A DNA stretch of 64,000 bases from Variovorax sp. WS11. GTDB lineage: Bacteria; Pseudomonadota; Gammaproteobacteria; Burkholderiales; Burkholderiaceae_C. The position numbers and the translations under genes were made by a program. Shown piece after piece: positions 48,730 to 56,875 of this stretch. Where the stretch lies: the NCBI RefSeq assembly GCF_010499245.1, contig NZ_JAAGOW010000001.1, forward strand, positions 3,596,001 through 3,660,000. The letters run 5' to 3'. The first letter of the stretch is position 1; each line of letters starts with the position of its first letter. The notes below the pieces were generated by a model. That model searched no databases. It saw nothing but the letters and a program-made list of their open reading frames with translations, and had not been told where the DNA came from.

Positions 48730-49596
48730 TTATTGTTTGGACGACGACGAGGAGACCTGCGTCTCGAGCGTCTCGTCGCGGGTGAACTTGAAACGTGAGG
48801 GCAGCACGATCTGGTCGGTCTGCCGCCGCATCGCGTCGGTGAACTTGCCGAAGTTGCCGATGCTGCGCACGATGGCCTGCGCGCGCCGGTCCAGGGTCGT
48901 GTTGCCCGAGCCCTCGACGACCTCGGTGCCGAGGATCGCGCCGTCGAAGTTGACGGTCACCAGCATCGTGAGCTCGCCGTAGAGCTTCCTGCCCGAGAGC
49001 TCGGGGAAGTTCTCGGTGCCTCGCGCCTCGATCTTGCGGCGCAGCGCATCGACGTAGACGGCATAGGTGGCCTCGCGCGTCGCGGGGCTGAGGTAGCGCT
49101 TCTTGGGCCGCGCGTTCTCTTCGTTCACCCGGCGCTCGATCTCGGCCAGCAACTCGATCAGCTGGCGGCGTCTTTCCTCGCGCGCCTTGGCCTCGCTGGG
49201 ATTGCCCTGGTGCCGCGGATCGGGCAGCGGCATCGCGGCGAGCTGTTGCTTGATCTGCGCCAGCAGCAGCATCTGCTGGGCTTGCATGGCCTCGACCTGA
49301 CGCTGGGCGTCTTCCATCGAGTCGCCGATGGCGGTGAAGGTGGAGGGCGGCAGCGGGCTGGTGGCGCGGCCGCGCTCGAGGTCGCCGCCGCCGGCCAGCG
49401 AGCTCTGGGCGATGGCCTGGGCCTTTTCGGGCCGCTCGTTGCTCTTGGCGTTGACCAGGATGACTTCGAGCGGCGTCTCGGTGAAGACCCGGTTGAAGGA
49501 CTCGGGGTCGGCAAAGCGGAACGCGAGCAGCAGGGCATGCGCGGCGACCGAGATGCCGAGCGCGATTTGCAGGCTGCTCAGGTCGCGCAGGTTCAT
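48730..49596 (-). CDS. TonB-like energy transducer
   Basis: 288 residues. N-terminal membrane helix with a His (LQIALGISVAAHALLLAF), a periplasmic helical region rich in Gln/Glu/Arg (about 100-165), and a C-terminal TonB fold (YVDALRRKIEARGTENFP, then GELTMLVTVNFDGAI and ALVRSIGN-like AIVRSIGNFG). The usual Pro-Lys/Pro-Glu spacer is lacking. No ExbBD is nearby. The start overlaps the ribonuclease stop. Confidence 0.8.
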   Translation of the reverse strand: MNLRDLSSLQIALGISVAAHALLLAFRFADPESFNRVFTETPLEVILVNAKSNERPEKAQAIAQSSLAGGGDLERGRATSPLPPSTFTAIGDSMEDAQRQVEAMQAQQMLLLAQIKQQLAAMPLPDPRHQGNPSEAKAREERRRQLIELLAEIERRVNEENARPKKRYLSPATREATYAVYVDALRRKIEARGTENFPELSGRKLYGELTMLVTVNFDGAILGTEVVEGSGNTTLDRRAQAIVRSIGNFGKFTDAMRRQTDQIVLPSRFKFTRDETLETQVSSSSSKQ

Positions 49597-51653
49597 GCGG
49601 GGATCTTCTCCGGTGGCGCCGCCTCGTCGCTGTCGGCCAGGTCCACCGCGATGGCGATCGGTCCGGCGACTTCTTCTTCGTCGCCTTCGTCTTCCACAGC
49701 CGCCTCGGCCGGCGCCGTGTCGAGGCGCTCGATGACGGTGCCGTGCACGTCGAGCGCGATCTCGTCGACCTCGCCGAGCTTGACGCGCACACGCGCCCCG
49801 CGCGCAAGGCCTTGCGTACCCGTAACCTGGAACACCAGAGGCAGCGTATCAGCGCGCGCCAAGGCGCCGTTGGGCACGTCCTTGATCAGCGTCGCCTCGA
49901 GATCGGTGATGTTTTCCTGCTCCAGGTACTTGAGCGTCCAGAAGCGCTCCATGCCGCCCTGGTGCGCGTTGTAGGCGGCATAGGCGGCATCGAAGCCTGA
50001 GAGGATGGAGAACAGGTCGGCATCCTTCGGCTTGAAGGGCGCTGCCAGCGCGGCGGTCTTGCCGTGGCGCGCGGCCGCGATGATCTGCCACTGGTTCACC
50101 AGGTCGGTGTAGCGACGCAGCGGCGAGGTGCTCCAGGCATAGCTCTTCACGCCCAGGCCGGCATGCGGCAGGGCGCGGGTCCCCATGCGCACCTTGATGC
50201 CCGGCGCCAGGCTGGCCTGGCTGCGGTAGAGCGCGGGCACGCCGAGCTCGCCGAGCCAGCCGCCCCAGCTGCTGTTGGCCAGGATCATCGCTTCCGACAC
50301 GATCAGGTCCAGCGGCGCGCCGCGCTGGCGGGTCGTGATCTGCACCCGCTCGTCGCCGGTGGGCTCGCCCTGGGCGTCGGGCAGGCGGAAGTTGTAGTCG
50401 GGCCGGTTGAAGCTCTCGGGCTTGCCGCGCACCACTTCGCGTTGCGCCTTCAGCTGCTTGGCGAGGCGGAACAGGAAGGACAGCGGCTGGCGCAGCCGCT
50501 TGGCGACCTCGGGCGTGCCCGCGTTGTCGACCGTGCCGTCCTCGAGCCAGGCCTGCGTGATGAAGCCATCGAGCTGGTCGTGGCGCAGGTTGGCCACGAT
50601 GGGCACGCGCTCGAGGCGGGTCTCGGTGGTCTTCAGTGCCAGCGTGGCCTCGTCGAAGTCCGCGTAGAGCGAGACGGCCGGGCAGTCGCGCCCTTCCTGC
50701 AGGGTGTAGGTCTCGACCACCTCGTCGGGCAACATGGTGATCTTGTGGCCCGGCATGTAGACGGTGGACATGCGCGCGCGCGCGACCTGGTCGATGGGGC
50801 CGCCCGGCGCTAGCGCCAGGCCCGGCGCGGCGATGTGGATGCCGACGCGCACCGTGCCGCTGCCGAGGCCCGTGACCGAGAGCGCGTCGTCGATCTCGGT
50901 GGTTTGCGAGTCGTCGACCGAAAAGGCCTGCACCTCGGCCAGCGGCAGTTCGTCGGCGATGGCTGGGGCCTTGAGCGCCGGGAAGGCGGTGCCCTTGGGG
51001 AAGTTCTCGAACAGGAAACGCCGCCAGTGGAACTGGTAGGGCGAGTCGATCGCGCCCGCTTGCTGCAGCAAGTCGAGGGGCGGGCGCTGCGTGGCGCGCG
51101 CGGCCTCGACCACGGCCTTGTACTCGGGCGCGTTCTTGTCGGGCTTGAAGAGGATCTTGTAGAGCTGCTCTCGCACCGGCGCCGGGCACTCGCCGGCGCC
51201 GAGCTGCGCGGCCCATTCGGTGATCTGGGCCTGGACCTGCCTCTTCTTCTCGATGGCGGCCAGCGCCTGCTGCACGATCTCGGCCGGCGCCTTCTTGAAG
51301 CGGCCCTTGCCGGCGCGGCGGAAGTAGTGCGGCGCCTCGAACAGCGCCAGCAGCGAGGCGGCCTGCTGGGCCAGCGTGGGCTGGGCCTGGAAGTAGTCGG
51401 CGGCCAACTCGATAAAAGCAAACTCCCCCTCGGGGGCGAATTCCCAGGCCAGGTCGAGGTCCATGCCGGCGGCGAGGGCGCGCGCCTCGTCCAGCAACTG
51501 GGCCGGCGCCGGCTTCTCGAAGCGCAGCACGATGTTGGCGGCCTTGACCTTGACCCGCTTGCCGGAATCGAGCTCGACCTGTGCCGAGGCCTCCGCCTCC
51601 GACAGCACGCGTCCGCCCAGGTACTTGCCGGCTTCTTCGAACAAAACAAACAT
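49593..51653 (-). CDS. RNB-domain exoribonuclease (RNase II/R family)
   Basis: 686-residue 3'-5' exoribonuclease, smaller than E. coli RNase R. The RNB core begins AFSVDDSQTTEIDDALSV, a variant of the usual DxxxxxDxDDA metal site with Glu at one place. YMPGHKITMLPDEV, IVSEAMILAN and STSPLRRYTDLVNQWQI follow, then a C-terminal S1-like segment. No clear cold-shock domain at the N-terminus. The acidic Glu/Asp-rich tail may be a protein-contact region. Confidence 0.85.
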   Translation of the reverse strand: MFVLFEEAGKYLGGRVLSEAEASAQVELDSGKRVKVKAANIVLRFEKPAPAQLLDEARALAAGMDLDLAWEFAPEGEFAFIELAADYFQAQPTLAQQAASLLALFEAPHYFRRAGKGRFKKAPAEIVQQALAAIEKKRQVQAQITEWAAQLGAGECPAPVREQLYKILFKPDKNAPEYKAVVEAARATQRPPLDLLQQAGAIDSPYQFHWRRFLFENFPKGTAFPALKAPAIADELPLAEVQAFSVDDSQTTEIDDALSVTGLGSGTVRVGIHIAAPGLALAPGGPIDQVARARMSTVYMPGHKITMLPDEVVETYTLQEGRDCPAVSLYADFDEATLALKTTETRLERVPIVANLRHDQLDGFITQAWLEDGTVDNAGTPEVAKRLRQPLSFLFRLAKQLKAQREVVRGKPESFNRPDYNFRLPDAQGEPTGDERVQITTRQRGAPLDLIVSEAMILANSSWGGWLGELGVPALYRSQASLAPGIKVRMGTRALPHAGLGVKSYAWSTSPLRRYTDLVNQWQIIAAARHGKTAALAAPFKPKDADLFSILSGFDAAYAAYNAHQGGMERFWTLKYLEQENITDLEATLIKDVPNGALARADTLPLVFQVTGTQGLARGARVRVKLGEVDEIALDVHGTVIERLDTAPAEAAVEDEGDEEEVAGPIAIAVDLADSDEAAPPEKIPA

Positions 51654-51692
51654 GGGGCGGATTGTCCCATGCGCCGCCGCGCGCGTAGCCGC

Positions 51693-52289
51693 CTAGGCGG
51701 GGTCGATGAAGGCCATCACCTCGTCCAGGTGGTGGCGCTCGAAATCGGACAGGGCGTGGTCGCTGCCTTCCAGCAGCTTGATGCGGCTTTCGGGGTAGCG
51801 CGCCGACATCTCCCGCCAGTCCAGCAGCTCGTCGCCCTTGGCGATGACGGCGAAGACGCGTTCCGGCCGCGCCAGCGGGCCCACGCCGAGGGCGCGCAAC
51901 TCGTCGATGTACTCGGGCCGGAAATGGAAGTGCTCGGCCGGGTCGTGCCAGGAGGTCTGCTCGCCGATGTGCTTCGCCAGGTCGCGCGCCGGGTGGACGG
52001 CCGGGTTCAGCAGCACGGCGCGGCAACGGGTCATGCCGGCGACGTAGGTGGCGTAGAAGCCGCCCAGCGAGGAGCCGACCACCGCCATCGTGTCGCGCGG
52101 CCACTGCGCGATGCCGCGCATGACGAGCTCGATCGCTTCGTGCGGCGACGGCGGCAGCTGCGGGCACCACCAATGCAGCTGCGGGTGCCGCTCCCGGACG
52201 CGCTGTGCCACCTGCCGGGCCTTGGTCGATTGCGGCGAGGAACGGAAGCCGTGGAGGTACAGCAGGTGGGTGGTGGGCGCGGAAGTCAT
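51693..52289 (-). CDS. YqiA/UPF0227-type esterase
   Basis: 198-residue alpha/beta hydrolase. LLYLHGFRSSPQS at the N-terminus (oxyanion region), nucleophile elbow VGSSLGGFYAT, and GSDHALSDF with the catalytic His. YqiA-type proteins hydrolyse short acyl esters in vitro; the physiological substrate is unknown. TAAGAC lies 6 nt upstream of the ATG on its own strand; divergent to rodA. Confidence 0.82.
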   Translation of the reverse strand: MTSAPTTHLLYLHGFRSSPQSTKARQVAQRVRERHPQLHWWCPQLPPSPHEAIELVMRGIAQWPRDTMAVVGSSLGGFYATYVAGMTRCRAVLLNPAVHPARDLAKHIGEQTSWHDPAEHFHFRPEYIDELRALGVGPLARPERVFAVIAKGDELLDWREMSARYPESRIKLLEGSDHALSDFERHHLDEVMAFIDPA

Positions 52290-52377
52290 GCCTTAGTCTT
52301 AAATCGAGGACGGACCGATGCTCGGCGATTGTCCGTGAAGCTGGAGGATTGCGGCCGCGAGCGGATAATCCGCGCCC

Positions 52378-53535
52378 ATGTCCGCCGCCGTGTTCCACCA
52401 GCCGTCCCTCGCGCGTCGCATCGCGCCCGTGTTCCAGGGCTTCGATGGCTTTCTCGCCTTCGCCGTGCTGTTGCTGGCCTGCGCCGGGCTGCTGACCATG
52501 TACTCGTCGGGTTACGACCACGGCACGCGCTTCATGGACCACGGCCGCAACATGCTGCTGGCCGGCTTCATCATGTTCGTGGTGGCGCAGGTGCCGCCGC
52601 AGCGGCTGATGTTCTTCGCCGTGCCGGTCTATGTGCTGGGCGTGTCGCTGCTGGTGGCGGTGATGCTGTTCGGCATCACGAAGAAGGGCGCGACGCGCTG
52701 GATCAACGTGGGCGTGGTCATCCAGCCGAGCGAGATCCTGAAGATCGCCATGCCGCTGATGCTGGCCTGGTGGTTCCAGCGCCGCGAAGGGCAGCTGCGC
52801 ACCCTCGACTACGTGGTGGCGACAGTGCTGCTGGCGGTGCCGGTCGGGCTGATCATGAAGCAGCCTGACCTGGGCACCGCGCTGCTGGTGCTGGCGGCCG
52901 GCATGTCGGTGATCTTCTTCGCCGGCCTGTCGTGGAAGCTGATCGTGCCGCCCGTCATCATCGGGCTGATCGCGGTGGCGCTGATCGTGGGCTTCGAGTC
53001 GCAGCTGTGCGCCGACGGCCTCGACTGGCGAATCCTGCACGACTACCAGAAGCAGCGCATCTGCACGCTGCTCGACCCGACCAAAGACCCGCTGGGCAAG
53101 GGCTTCCACATCATCCAAGGCATGATCGCCATCGGCTCCGGCGGGATCGGCGGCAAGGGCTTCATGCAGGGCACGCAGACGCACCTGGAGTTCATTCCCG
53201 AGCGCACCACCGACTTCATCTTCGCTGCCTACTCCGAGGAGTTCGGCCTGGCCGGGAATCTGGCGCTGATCGCCGGCTTCATCTTCCTGATCTTCCGTGG
53301 CCTGGCGATCGCGCTGGACGCGCCCACGCTGTTCTCGCGCCTGCTGGCCGGTGCGGTGACCATGATCTTCTTCACCTATGCCTTCGTGAACATGGGCATG
53401 GTCAGCGGGATCCTGCCGGTGGTGGGGGTGCCCTTGCCCTTCATCAGCTATGGGGGCACCGCGATGGTGACGCTGGGGCTGGGGCTGGGCATCCTGATGT
53501 CGATCGCGCGCGCCAAGCGACTGATGCAAAGCTGA
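52378..53535 (+). CDS. rodA: rod-shape SEDS peptidoglycan polymerase RodA
   Basis: Glycan polymerase of the elongasome. 385 residues, about ten membrane helices. KGATRWINVGVVIQPSEILK, KQPDLGTALLV with the catalytic Asp region, HLEFIPERTTDFIFAAYSEE, and LPFISYGGTAMVTLGLG, which is the RodA version of the SEDS ending. GATAAT at 52364-52369 is 8 nt before the ATG. mrdA/mreBCD are not in view. Predicts a rod-shaped cell. Confidence 0.94.
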   Translation: MSAAVFHQPSLARRIAPVFQGFDGFLAFAVLLLACAGLLTMYSSGYDHGTRFMDHGRNMLLAGFIMFVVAQVPPQRLMFFAVPVYVLGVSLLVAVMLFGITKKGATRWINVGVVIQPSEILKIAMPLMLAWWFQRREGQLRTLDYVVATVLLAVPVGLIMKQPDLGTALLVLAAGMSVIFFAGLSWKLIVPPVIIGLIAVALIVGFESQLCADGLDWRILHDYQKQRICTLLDPTKDPLGKGFHIIQGMIAIGSGGIGGKGFMQGTQTHLEFIPERTTDFIFAAYSEEFGLAGNLALIAGFIFLIFRGLAIALDAPTLFSRLLAGAVTMIFFTYAFVNMGMVSGILPVVGVPLPFISYGGTAMVTLGLGLGILMSIARAKRLMQS

Positions 53536-53568
53536 GCGCCATTCGGGGGGCGAGCCTAGAATCCTCCG

Positions 53569-55029
53569 ATGATTTCCCGCGAACCCACCCTCGAGCGCCT
53601 CGCCACGGCGCAGCAGCTCCTGCTCACGCCCTTCGGCCTGGACGAATCGCACCTGCTGCGCGCCCTGGCGGAGATCACCGCCCACAAGGTGGACGACGCC
53701 GACCTCTACTTCCAGTACACCCGCAGCGAGGGCTGGAGCCTGGAGGAGGGCATCGTCAAGACCGGCAGCTTCAGCATCGACCAGGGCGTGGGCGTGCGCG
53801 CGGTCAGCGGCGAGAAGACGGCCTTCGCCTATTCGGATGACATTTCCGAGGCATCGCTCCTCGATGCGGCGCGCACCGTCCGCACCATTTCCGCCGCGGG
53901 ACGCAACGGCCGGGTCAAGGCGCCGACGCGCAAGGTCGCGACCAGCCGCACGCTCTACGGTGGCGTGGACCCGATCTCGACGCTCGACAGCGCCGCCAAG
54001 GTCGAGCTACTGGGCAAGGTCGAGAAGCTTGCGCGCTCGCGCGATCCGCGGGTCGCCCAGGTGATGGCCGGGCTGGCGAGCGAGTACGACGTGGTGCTGG
54101 TAGCGCGCGCCGACGGCACCCTGGCCGCCGACGTGCGGCCGCTGGTGCGCCTGTCGGTCACGGTGATCGCCGAGCAGAACGGCCGGCGCGAGGTGGGCTC
54201 GGGCGGCGGCGGCGGGCGCTTCGGCCTCGCCTACTTCGACGAGGCGCGCATTGCCGAATTCGTCGACCAAGCGGTCAAGCAGGCGCTCGTCAACCTCGAT
54301 TCGCGTCCGGCACCCGCGGGCGAGATGACCGTGGTGCTGGGCCCGGGCTGGCCCGGCATCCTGCTGCACGAAGCCATCGGCCACGGGCTGGAGGGCGACT
54401 TCAACCGCAAGGGGTCGAGCGCCTTCTCGGGCCGCATCGGCGAACGCGTGGCCGCCAAGGGCGTGACGGTGCTGGACGACGGCACCATCGCCGACCGCCG
54501 CGGCTCGCTCAATGTCGACGACGAGGGCAACGCCACCCAGCGCAACGTGCTGATCGAGGACGGCATCCTCAAGGGCTACATCCAGGACTCGCTCAATGCG
54601 CGGCTGATGAAGGTCAAGCCCACCGGCAACGGCCGCCGCGAGAGCTATGCGCACGTGCCGATGCCGCGCATGACCAACACTTACATGCTGGGCGGCGACA
54701 AGGTGCCCGCGGAGATCGTGGCCAGCATCAAGAAGGGCCTCTACGCCACCAACTTCGGCGGCGGCCAGGTCGACATCACCAGCGGCAAGTTCGTGTTCTC
54801 GGCCAGTGAGGCCTACTGGGTGGAGAACGGCAAGATCCAGTACCCGGTGAAGGGCGCGACCCTGGTCGGCAACGGCCCCGATGCGCTGACGCGCGTCACC
54901 ATGATCGGCAACGACATGGCGCTCGATTCCGGCGTGGGCACCTGCGGCAAGGAGGGCCAGAGCGTGCCGGTCGGCGTGGGCCAGCCCACGTTGCGCATCG
55001 ATGGCTTGACGGTCGGCGGCACAGCCTGA
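53569..55029 (+). CDS. tldD: metalloprotease TldD
   Basis: TldD/PmbA-family zinc protease, working as a TldD-TldE heterodimer on unfolded peptides or modified peptide precursors. 486 residues. HEAIGHGLEGDFNRKGSS contains the HExxxH zinc motif, with the third ligand expected in the C-terminal SGVGTCGKEGQSVPV. tldE is not in the window. TAGAAT (53557-53562) lies 6 nt before the ATG. Confidence 0.95.
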   Translation: MISREPTLERLATAQQLLLTPFGLDESHLLRALAEITAHKVDDADLYFQYTRSEGWSLEEGIVKTGSFSIDQGVGVRAVSGEKTAFAYSDDISEASLLDAARTVRTISAAGRNGRVKAPTRKVATSRTLYGGVDPISTLDSAAKVELLGKVEKLARSRDPRVAQVMAGLASEYDVVLVARADGTLAADVRPLVRLSVTVIAEQNGRREVGSGGGGGRFGLAYFDEARIAEFVDQAVKQALVNLDSRPAPAGEMTVVLGPGWPGILLHEAIGHGLEGDFNRKGSSAFSGRIGERVAAKGVTVLDDGTIADRRGSLNVDDEGNATQRNVLIEDGILKGYIQDSLNARLMKVKPTGNGRRESYAHVPMPRMTNTYMLGGDKVPAEIVASIKKGLYATNFGGGQVDITSGKFVFSASEAYWVENGKIQYPVKGATLVGNGPDALTRVTMIGNDMALDSGVGTCGKEGQSVPVGVGQPTLRIDGLTVGGTA

Positions 55030-55078
55030 GGCCTTCGCGCAGCGGTTGCCTCGTTTTGCTGTGCTACATTCGGCCCCT

Positions 55079-55153
55079 ATGTCTTCGCGCGTCGCGTTTT
55101 TCTTTTCGTACTTTTGGTTCCCGGACTCCGGCGGACGAGAGGCGAGCGCGTAA
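55079..55153 (+). CDS. aromatic leader peptide upstream of the DAHP synthase gene
   Basis: 24-codon ORF encoding MSSRVAFFFSYFWFPDSGG and a short tail. Codons at 55097-55120 read FFFSYFWF: seven of eight are Phe, Tyr or Trp (five Phe, one Tyr, one Trp in total). TACATT at 55065-55070 is 8 nt before its ATG. It ends 20 nt before a strong intrinsic terminator that precedes the aromatic-pathway entry gene. This is the layout of an amino-acid attenuation leader. Confidence 0.85.
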   Translation: MSSRVAFFFSYFWFPDSGGREASA

Positions 55154-55208
55154 AGCACACTGAACACCTCCCAAAACCGCCGGCGCCCCGAGCCCCGGCG
55201 GTTTTTTT
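55128..55208 (+). promoter_or_regulatory. transcription attenuator: antiterminator and terminator
   Basis: Terminator: AAAACCGCCGG (55173-55183) pairs with CCGGCGGTTTT (55195-55205), followed by a run of seven T (55202-55208). The leader-peptide region contains CCGGCGG (55128-55134), identical to the 3' arm, which can instead pair with CCGCCGG (55177-55183) and block the terminator. A ribosome stalled at the aromatic codons (55097-55120) would leave 55128-55134 free, allowing read-through when aromatic aminoacyl-tRNA is scarce. Confidence 0.82.
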
Positions 55209-55244
55209 ATGCCCCGATGATTCACACCCCTTGAAGGAACGACC

Positions 55245-56363
55245 ATGAGCACGAGCAATCTCCCCGCCACCGAGAACTGGTATGCGAGCGTCGAAAAAAC
55301 CAGCCGAACCGACGACGAACGCATCAAGGACATCACCGTGCTCCCGCCTCCCGAACATCTGATCCGCTTCTTCCCGATTCGCGGCACGCCGGTCGAGACG
55401 CTCATCACCGGCACCCGCCACGCCATCCACAACATCATGAGCGGCAAGGACGACCGCCTGCTGGTGGTGATGGGCCCCTGCTCGATCCACGACCCGGTCG
55501 CCGCGCTCGAGTACGCCCGGCGCCTGAAGGCCGAGCGCGAGAAGTACGCCGGTACGCTGGAGATCGTGATGCGCGTCTACTTCGAGAAGCCGCGCACCAC
55601 GGTGGGCTGGAAGGGGCTGATCAACGACCCCTACCTCGACGAGAGCTACCGCATCGACGAAGGGCTGCGCATCGCGCGCCAGCTGCTGATCGAGATCAAC
55701 CGCCTCGGGCTGCCGGCCGGCAGCGAATTCCTCGATGTGATCTCGCCGCAGTACATCGGCGACCTGATCTCCTGGGGCGCGATCGGTGCGCGCACCACCG
55801 AGAGCCAGGTGCATCGCGAGCTGGCCTCGGGCCTGTCGGCGCCGATCGGCTTCAAGAACGGCACCGACGGCAACATCCGCATCGCCACGGATGCGATCCA
55901 GGCGGCGGCGCGCGGCCATCACTTCCTCTCGGTGCACAAGAACGGCCAGGTTGCGATCGTGCAGACCAACGGCAACAAGGACTGCCACGTGATCCTGCGC
56001 GGCGGCAAGGCACCCAACTACGACGCCGCCAGCGTGGCCACCGCCTGCAAGGACCTGGAGGCCACCAAGCTGCCGCCGACGCTGATGGTGGACTGCAGCC
56101 ATGCCAACAGCAGCAAGCAGCACCAGAAGCAGGTCGACGTGGCGAAGGACATTGCGGCGCAAATTGCGCACGGTAGCCGCAGCATCTTCGGCTTGATGGT
56201 CGAGAGCCACCTGACTGCCGGTGCCCAGAAATTCAGCGCCGGCAAGGACAACGCCGCCAACCTCGAATACGGCAAGAGCATCACCGATGCCTGCCTGGGC
56301 TGGGACGATTCGGCGCACGTGCTGGAGCTGCTGTCGCAGGCGGTCAAGGCGCGCCGGGGCTGA
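55245..56363 (+). CDS. aroG: 3-deoxy-7-phosphoheptulonate (DAHP) synthase, class I
   Basis: First step of the shikimate pathway, condensing PEP with erythrose-4-phosphate. 372 residues; GAAGGAA 8 nt upstream. Signatures VVMGPCSIHDPVAALEYA, YFEKPRTTVGWKG, GARTTESQVHRE, IGFKNGTDGN, and MVDCSHANSSK (metal ligands). Which end product inhibits it cannot be read with confidence, so aroG rather than aroF is a provisional symbol; the leader's Phe-rich codons point to Phe/Tyr control. Confidence 0.94.
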   Translation: MSTSNLPATENWYASVEKTSRTDDERIKDITVLPPPEHLIRFFPIRGTPVETLITGTRHAIHNIMSGKDDRLLVVMGPCSIHDPVAALEYARRLKAEREKYAGTLEIVMRVYFEKPRTTVGWKGLINDPYLDESYRIDEGLRIARQLLIEINRLGLPAGSEFLDVISPQYIGDLISWGAIGARTTESQVHRELASGLSAPIGFKNGTDGNIRIATDAIQAAARGHHFLSVHKNGQVAIVQTNGNKDCHVILRGGKAPNYDAASVATACKDLEATKLPPTLMVDCSHANSSKQHQKQVDVAKDIAAQIAHGSRSIFGLMVESHLTAGAQKFSAGKDNAANLEYGKSITDACLGWDDSAHVLELLSQAVKARRG

Positions 56364-56370
56364 GGCCCGG
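56354..56370. terminator. possible bidirectional terminator between aroG and cupin gene
   Basis: CCGGG (56354-56358) and CCCGG (56366-56370) form a 5-bp GC stem at the convergent ends of aroG and the cupin gene, which are only 7 nt apart. No U-tract on either strand, so weak. Confidence 0.3.
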
Positions 56371-56871
56371 TCAGATCAGCTCGACCAGCGCAGGCCAGTG
56401 GTGGCGCAGCAGCGCCGCCTCTTCGCCGTCGGGCTGCATGAACGAGAAGTCATTGAAGTCGAAGCCGGGGCCGACGGTGCAATGCACCAGCGTGTAGTCG
56501 GCGCTGGCTGGCGTCAGCAGCGGCCTGGCTGCCTGCCAGCGCCCTGCCGTCACGGTGTGCTGCGGATGCGTGCCATGCACGTCGACCGGCCCCAGCCGGA
56601 CATGTGCAGGCGGCGTGCGCAGCGCAGCATCGCTGGTCCAGAGCGAGAGCGGGGCACCTTCGAGGTAAACCCAGACTTCGTCGGAGAGCACCCGGTGCCA
56701 GCGTGAATACTGGCCGGCTTGCAGCAGGAAATAGATGGTCGTGAGCGCCTGGCGCACCGGCCGGCCATCGTCCGGCGACACCTGTGCCTCGGAGCGGAAC
56801 AGCTCGCGGTACCAGCCGCCCTCGGGATGGGGCGCCAGCTTCAGGGTGTCGATGAGCTGCTGCGCGCGCAT
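56371..56871 (-). CDS. DUF985 cupin-fold protein
   Basis: 166-residue single-domain cupin_5/DUF985 protein. N-terminal HPEGGWYRELFRS is typical of the family; TTIYFLLQAGQYSRWHRVLSDEVW contains the cupin His positions, and the ending has VGPGFDFNDFSF. Ligand and function unknown. CAAAAT (minus strand, 56883-56878) is 6 nt before the ATG. Confidence 0.85.
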   Translation of the reverse strand: MRAQQLIDTLKLAPHPEGGWYRELFRSEAQVSPDDGRPVRQALTTIYFLLQAGQYSRWHRVLSDEVWVYLEGAPLSLWTSDAALRTPPAHVRLGPVDVHGTHPQHTVTAGRWQAARPLLTPASADYTLVHCTVGPGFDFNDFSFMQPDGEEAALLRHHWPALVELI

Positions 56872-56875
56872 CCGC

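Noticed and set aside
49849..53685. 1278-codon minus-strand open frame
   Set aside because: It is a different frame of the RNB ribonuclease gene and antisense to rodA; low-complexity Arg/Gln/His composition, no domain.
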